Assembly: GCA_001640045.1 (NCBI GenBank)
Contig: LUTY01002141.1
Span: 1 to 5,832 of the forward strand
Reading direction: 5' to 3'
Length of the DNA stretch: 5,832 bases
Origin: Candidatus Thiomargarita nelsonii
GTDB lineage: Bacteria; Pseudomonadota; Gammaproteobacteria; Beggiatoales; Beggiatoaceae
Of this stretch, positions 5,054 to 5,832 are shown piece after piece. The position numbers and the translations under genes are program-made. A model generated the notes under the pieces. It was not told the origin of the DNA, made no database searches, and saw nothing but the letters and a program-made list of their open reading frames with translations. Position 1 is the stretch's first letter; every line of letters begins with the position of its first letter.

Positions 5054-5832
5054 CTATTGTCCGCCTCGCACGGCCCATACGTCGCCCGTGTTCGCCTGGT
5101 CGTGGCTGAACACGTCGCCGTTGTCGAGGCGCACGACCCACGCGCTAGACGTGCCGTTCGCTGTAGAGGACCAGTAGATGCTGGATTGGACACCCGTAAA
5201 CGCATCGCCTTCTGTCCACTGACTTGTTCCTGCAGCATTGGAAAGCGCGGGGTTACTGTAGTTTTTATCTATCATCACCCCCCACTCTAGTTTGGTAGGT
5301 AAGCGCCACATGCCGACTATCGAACCATCACTGAGACCACATTGTCCGTTAGCTAGGTTAGCAGCTATTTGCATAGCCCCTTCCCAATTATGATGGCCAA
5401 GACATTTCGCATTTTTCAACCATATCAGGCTAGACCAAGTATCTGTGACAGTACCATTGCCATTGTCCACGTAGCGATCCGACGGAGATGATGGAGCAGC
5501 CAACTTCGCGGTGCCAACAACACCAAATATGGTAACGCCCTCCCTAATATTACTAGGGACTAAATTGGAATCTCCTTGGCCGGTTTGCAGCCCCCAATGA
5601 CCATCAGTCAAGCCCCAATATTTTTTACCCGCCACCACATCGCTGGGTTGGGCTCCGTTGACATTATCCTTAGCAGGGGCTTTATCCATGATGTCATTAA
5701 GGCTGCAACCTGTTGAGCCAGGGCCACTTGTGGGATCGGTAAAGGTTTTCTTAGACCCCGCCGCACCTGTGTCTAAGCGGTTGCAAATGTCTCCAGTGGA
5801 GTACATAGCACTTGCTGGGCTATCCGGCCCGG
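5054..5832 (-). CDS. DUF1566 (C-type-lectin-like) surface protein, 5' partial
   Basis: The frame is open from the window edge to TAG at 5054, giving 258 residues. The Met at 5806 is probably internal, because the upstream codons GPDSPASA continue the same low-complexity style. Counting from that Met: 1-110 is a Gly/Thr/Pro/Ser-rich region that includes TFTDPTSGPGSTG, KYWGLTDGHWGLQTG and NIREGVTIFGVVGT (85-99), the last resembling a motif of phage tail-fibre and surface proteins. Residues 111-250 form a DUF1566/Lcl domain: RYVDNGNGTVTD, LIWLKNAKCLG, MWRLPTKLEW, YWSSTA and a final AWVVRLDNGDV...WAVRGGQ. This fold is C-type-lectin-like and typically binds ligands outside the cell; exact function is unknown. 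The last ~30 codons look like a DGR variable region (separate entry). No signal peptide can be judged because the 5' end is missing. The open frames antisense (5057-5290) and in another minus frame (5002-5238) are shadows of the GC-rich end. Confidence 0.85.
   Translation of the reverse strand, partial: GPDSPASAMYSTGDICNRLDTGAAGSKKTFTDPTSGPGSTGCSLNDIMDKAPAKDNVNGAQPSDVVAGKKYWGLTDGHWGLQTGQGDSNLVPSNIREGVTIFGVVGTAKLAAPSSPSDRYVDNGNGTVTDTWSSLIWLKNAKCLGHHNWEGAMQIAANLANGQCGLSDGSIVGMWRLPTKLEWGVMIDKNYSNPALSNAAGTSQWTEGDAFTGVQSSIYWSSTANGTSSAWVVRLDNGDVFSHDQANTGDVWAVRGGQ
5069..5161 (-). other. Putative DGR variable region (VR) of the DUF1566 gene
   Basis: In the 31 codons before RGGQ-stop, 29 end in G or C, unlike the mixed third bases upstream. 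Most of the non-constant codons are of the form NNC: GAC, GGC, AAC, CAC, AGC, TTC, CGC, GTC. This is what results when a template rich in AAC codons is copied with random replacement of A by other bases while C stays. Constant codons without A (GTG, GGC, TGG) form the frame of the lectin fold. The conserved 3' tail (GTGCGAGGCGGACAATAG and beyond) would be the homing-initiation end. The template repeat and reverse transcriptase are not in the window, so this is inferred from codon pattern and the family. Confidence 0.5.

Noticed and set aside
5002..5290. Shadow ORFs 5002-5238 (minus) and 5057-5290 (+)
   Set aside because: They arise from the GC-rich end of the DUF1566 gene, whose own frame has strong family motifs.
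1..5832. CRISPR array, tRNA or rRNA
   Set aside because: No regularly spaced direct repeats, and no sequence I recognise as tRNA or rRNA.

Overview
This looks like a stretch of bacterial accessory or genome-decay DNA. Little of it is intact coding sequence. Most recognisable genes are broken, and they are separated by palindromic repeats, a dead transposase piece and integron-like sites. The proS 3' fragment (E. coli-like C-terminus), the IS5-family remnant, the GTAGGTTGG-type palindromes and a DUF1566 surface protein together suggest a repeat-rich gammaproteobacterium, possibly of the large sulfur-bacteria type. That placement is inference only; no 16S gene or complete housekeeping gene is present.

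Left part (1-1070, + strand): a secreted or periplasmic protein of unknown function with a good Shine-Dalgarno site. It can be read as one protein of about 288 aa only by correcting two +1 frameshifts. Middle left (1070-2525, + strand): a palindromic repeat with a second half copy, then a series resembling integron gene cassettes. It contains an attC-like site with paired R and L boxes, two weaker attC-like sites of similar length, a pair of overlapping hairpins ending in a T-run, and two small membrane-protein genes in the same orientation. No integron integrase is in the window.

Centre (2525-3200): a junk junction. The C-terminal end of an IS5-family transposase (minus strand) abuts the last ~67 codons of prolyl-tRNA synthetase (plus strand), followed by a roughly 100-bp imperfect palindrome.

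Right-centre (3200-4960, minus strand): two adjacent DNA methyltransferase genes that look like the remains of a restriction-modification locus. Both keep their N- and C-terminal ends but have lost an internal segment. The downstream one also carries a stop codon and several frameshifts. No restriction endonuclease is visible.

Right end (4990-5832, minus strand): a DUF1566 (C-type-lectin-like) surface or tail-fibre-like protein, open to the window edge. Its last ~30 codons have the signature of a diversity-generating retroelement (DGR) variable region: a run of NNC codons around a fixed aromatic/glycine frame, ending in a conserved tail and followed by a hairpin. This is the most interesting feature, although the reverse transcriptase and template repeat are not in the window. 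The many single-base frameshifts could reflect real pseudogenes or assembly/sequencing errors; several fall in homopolymers.
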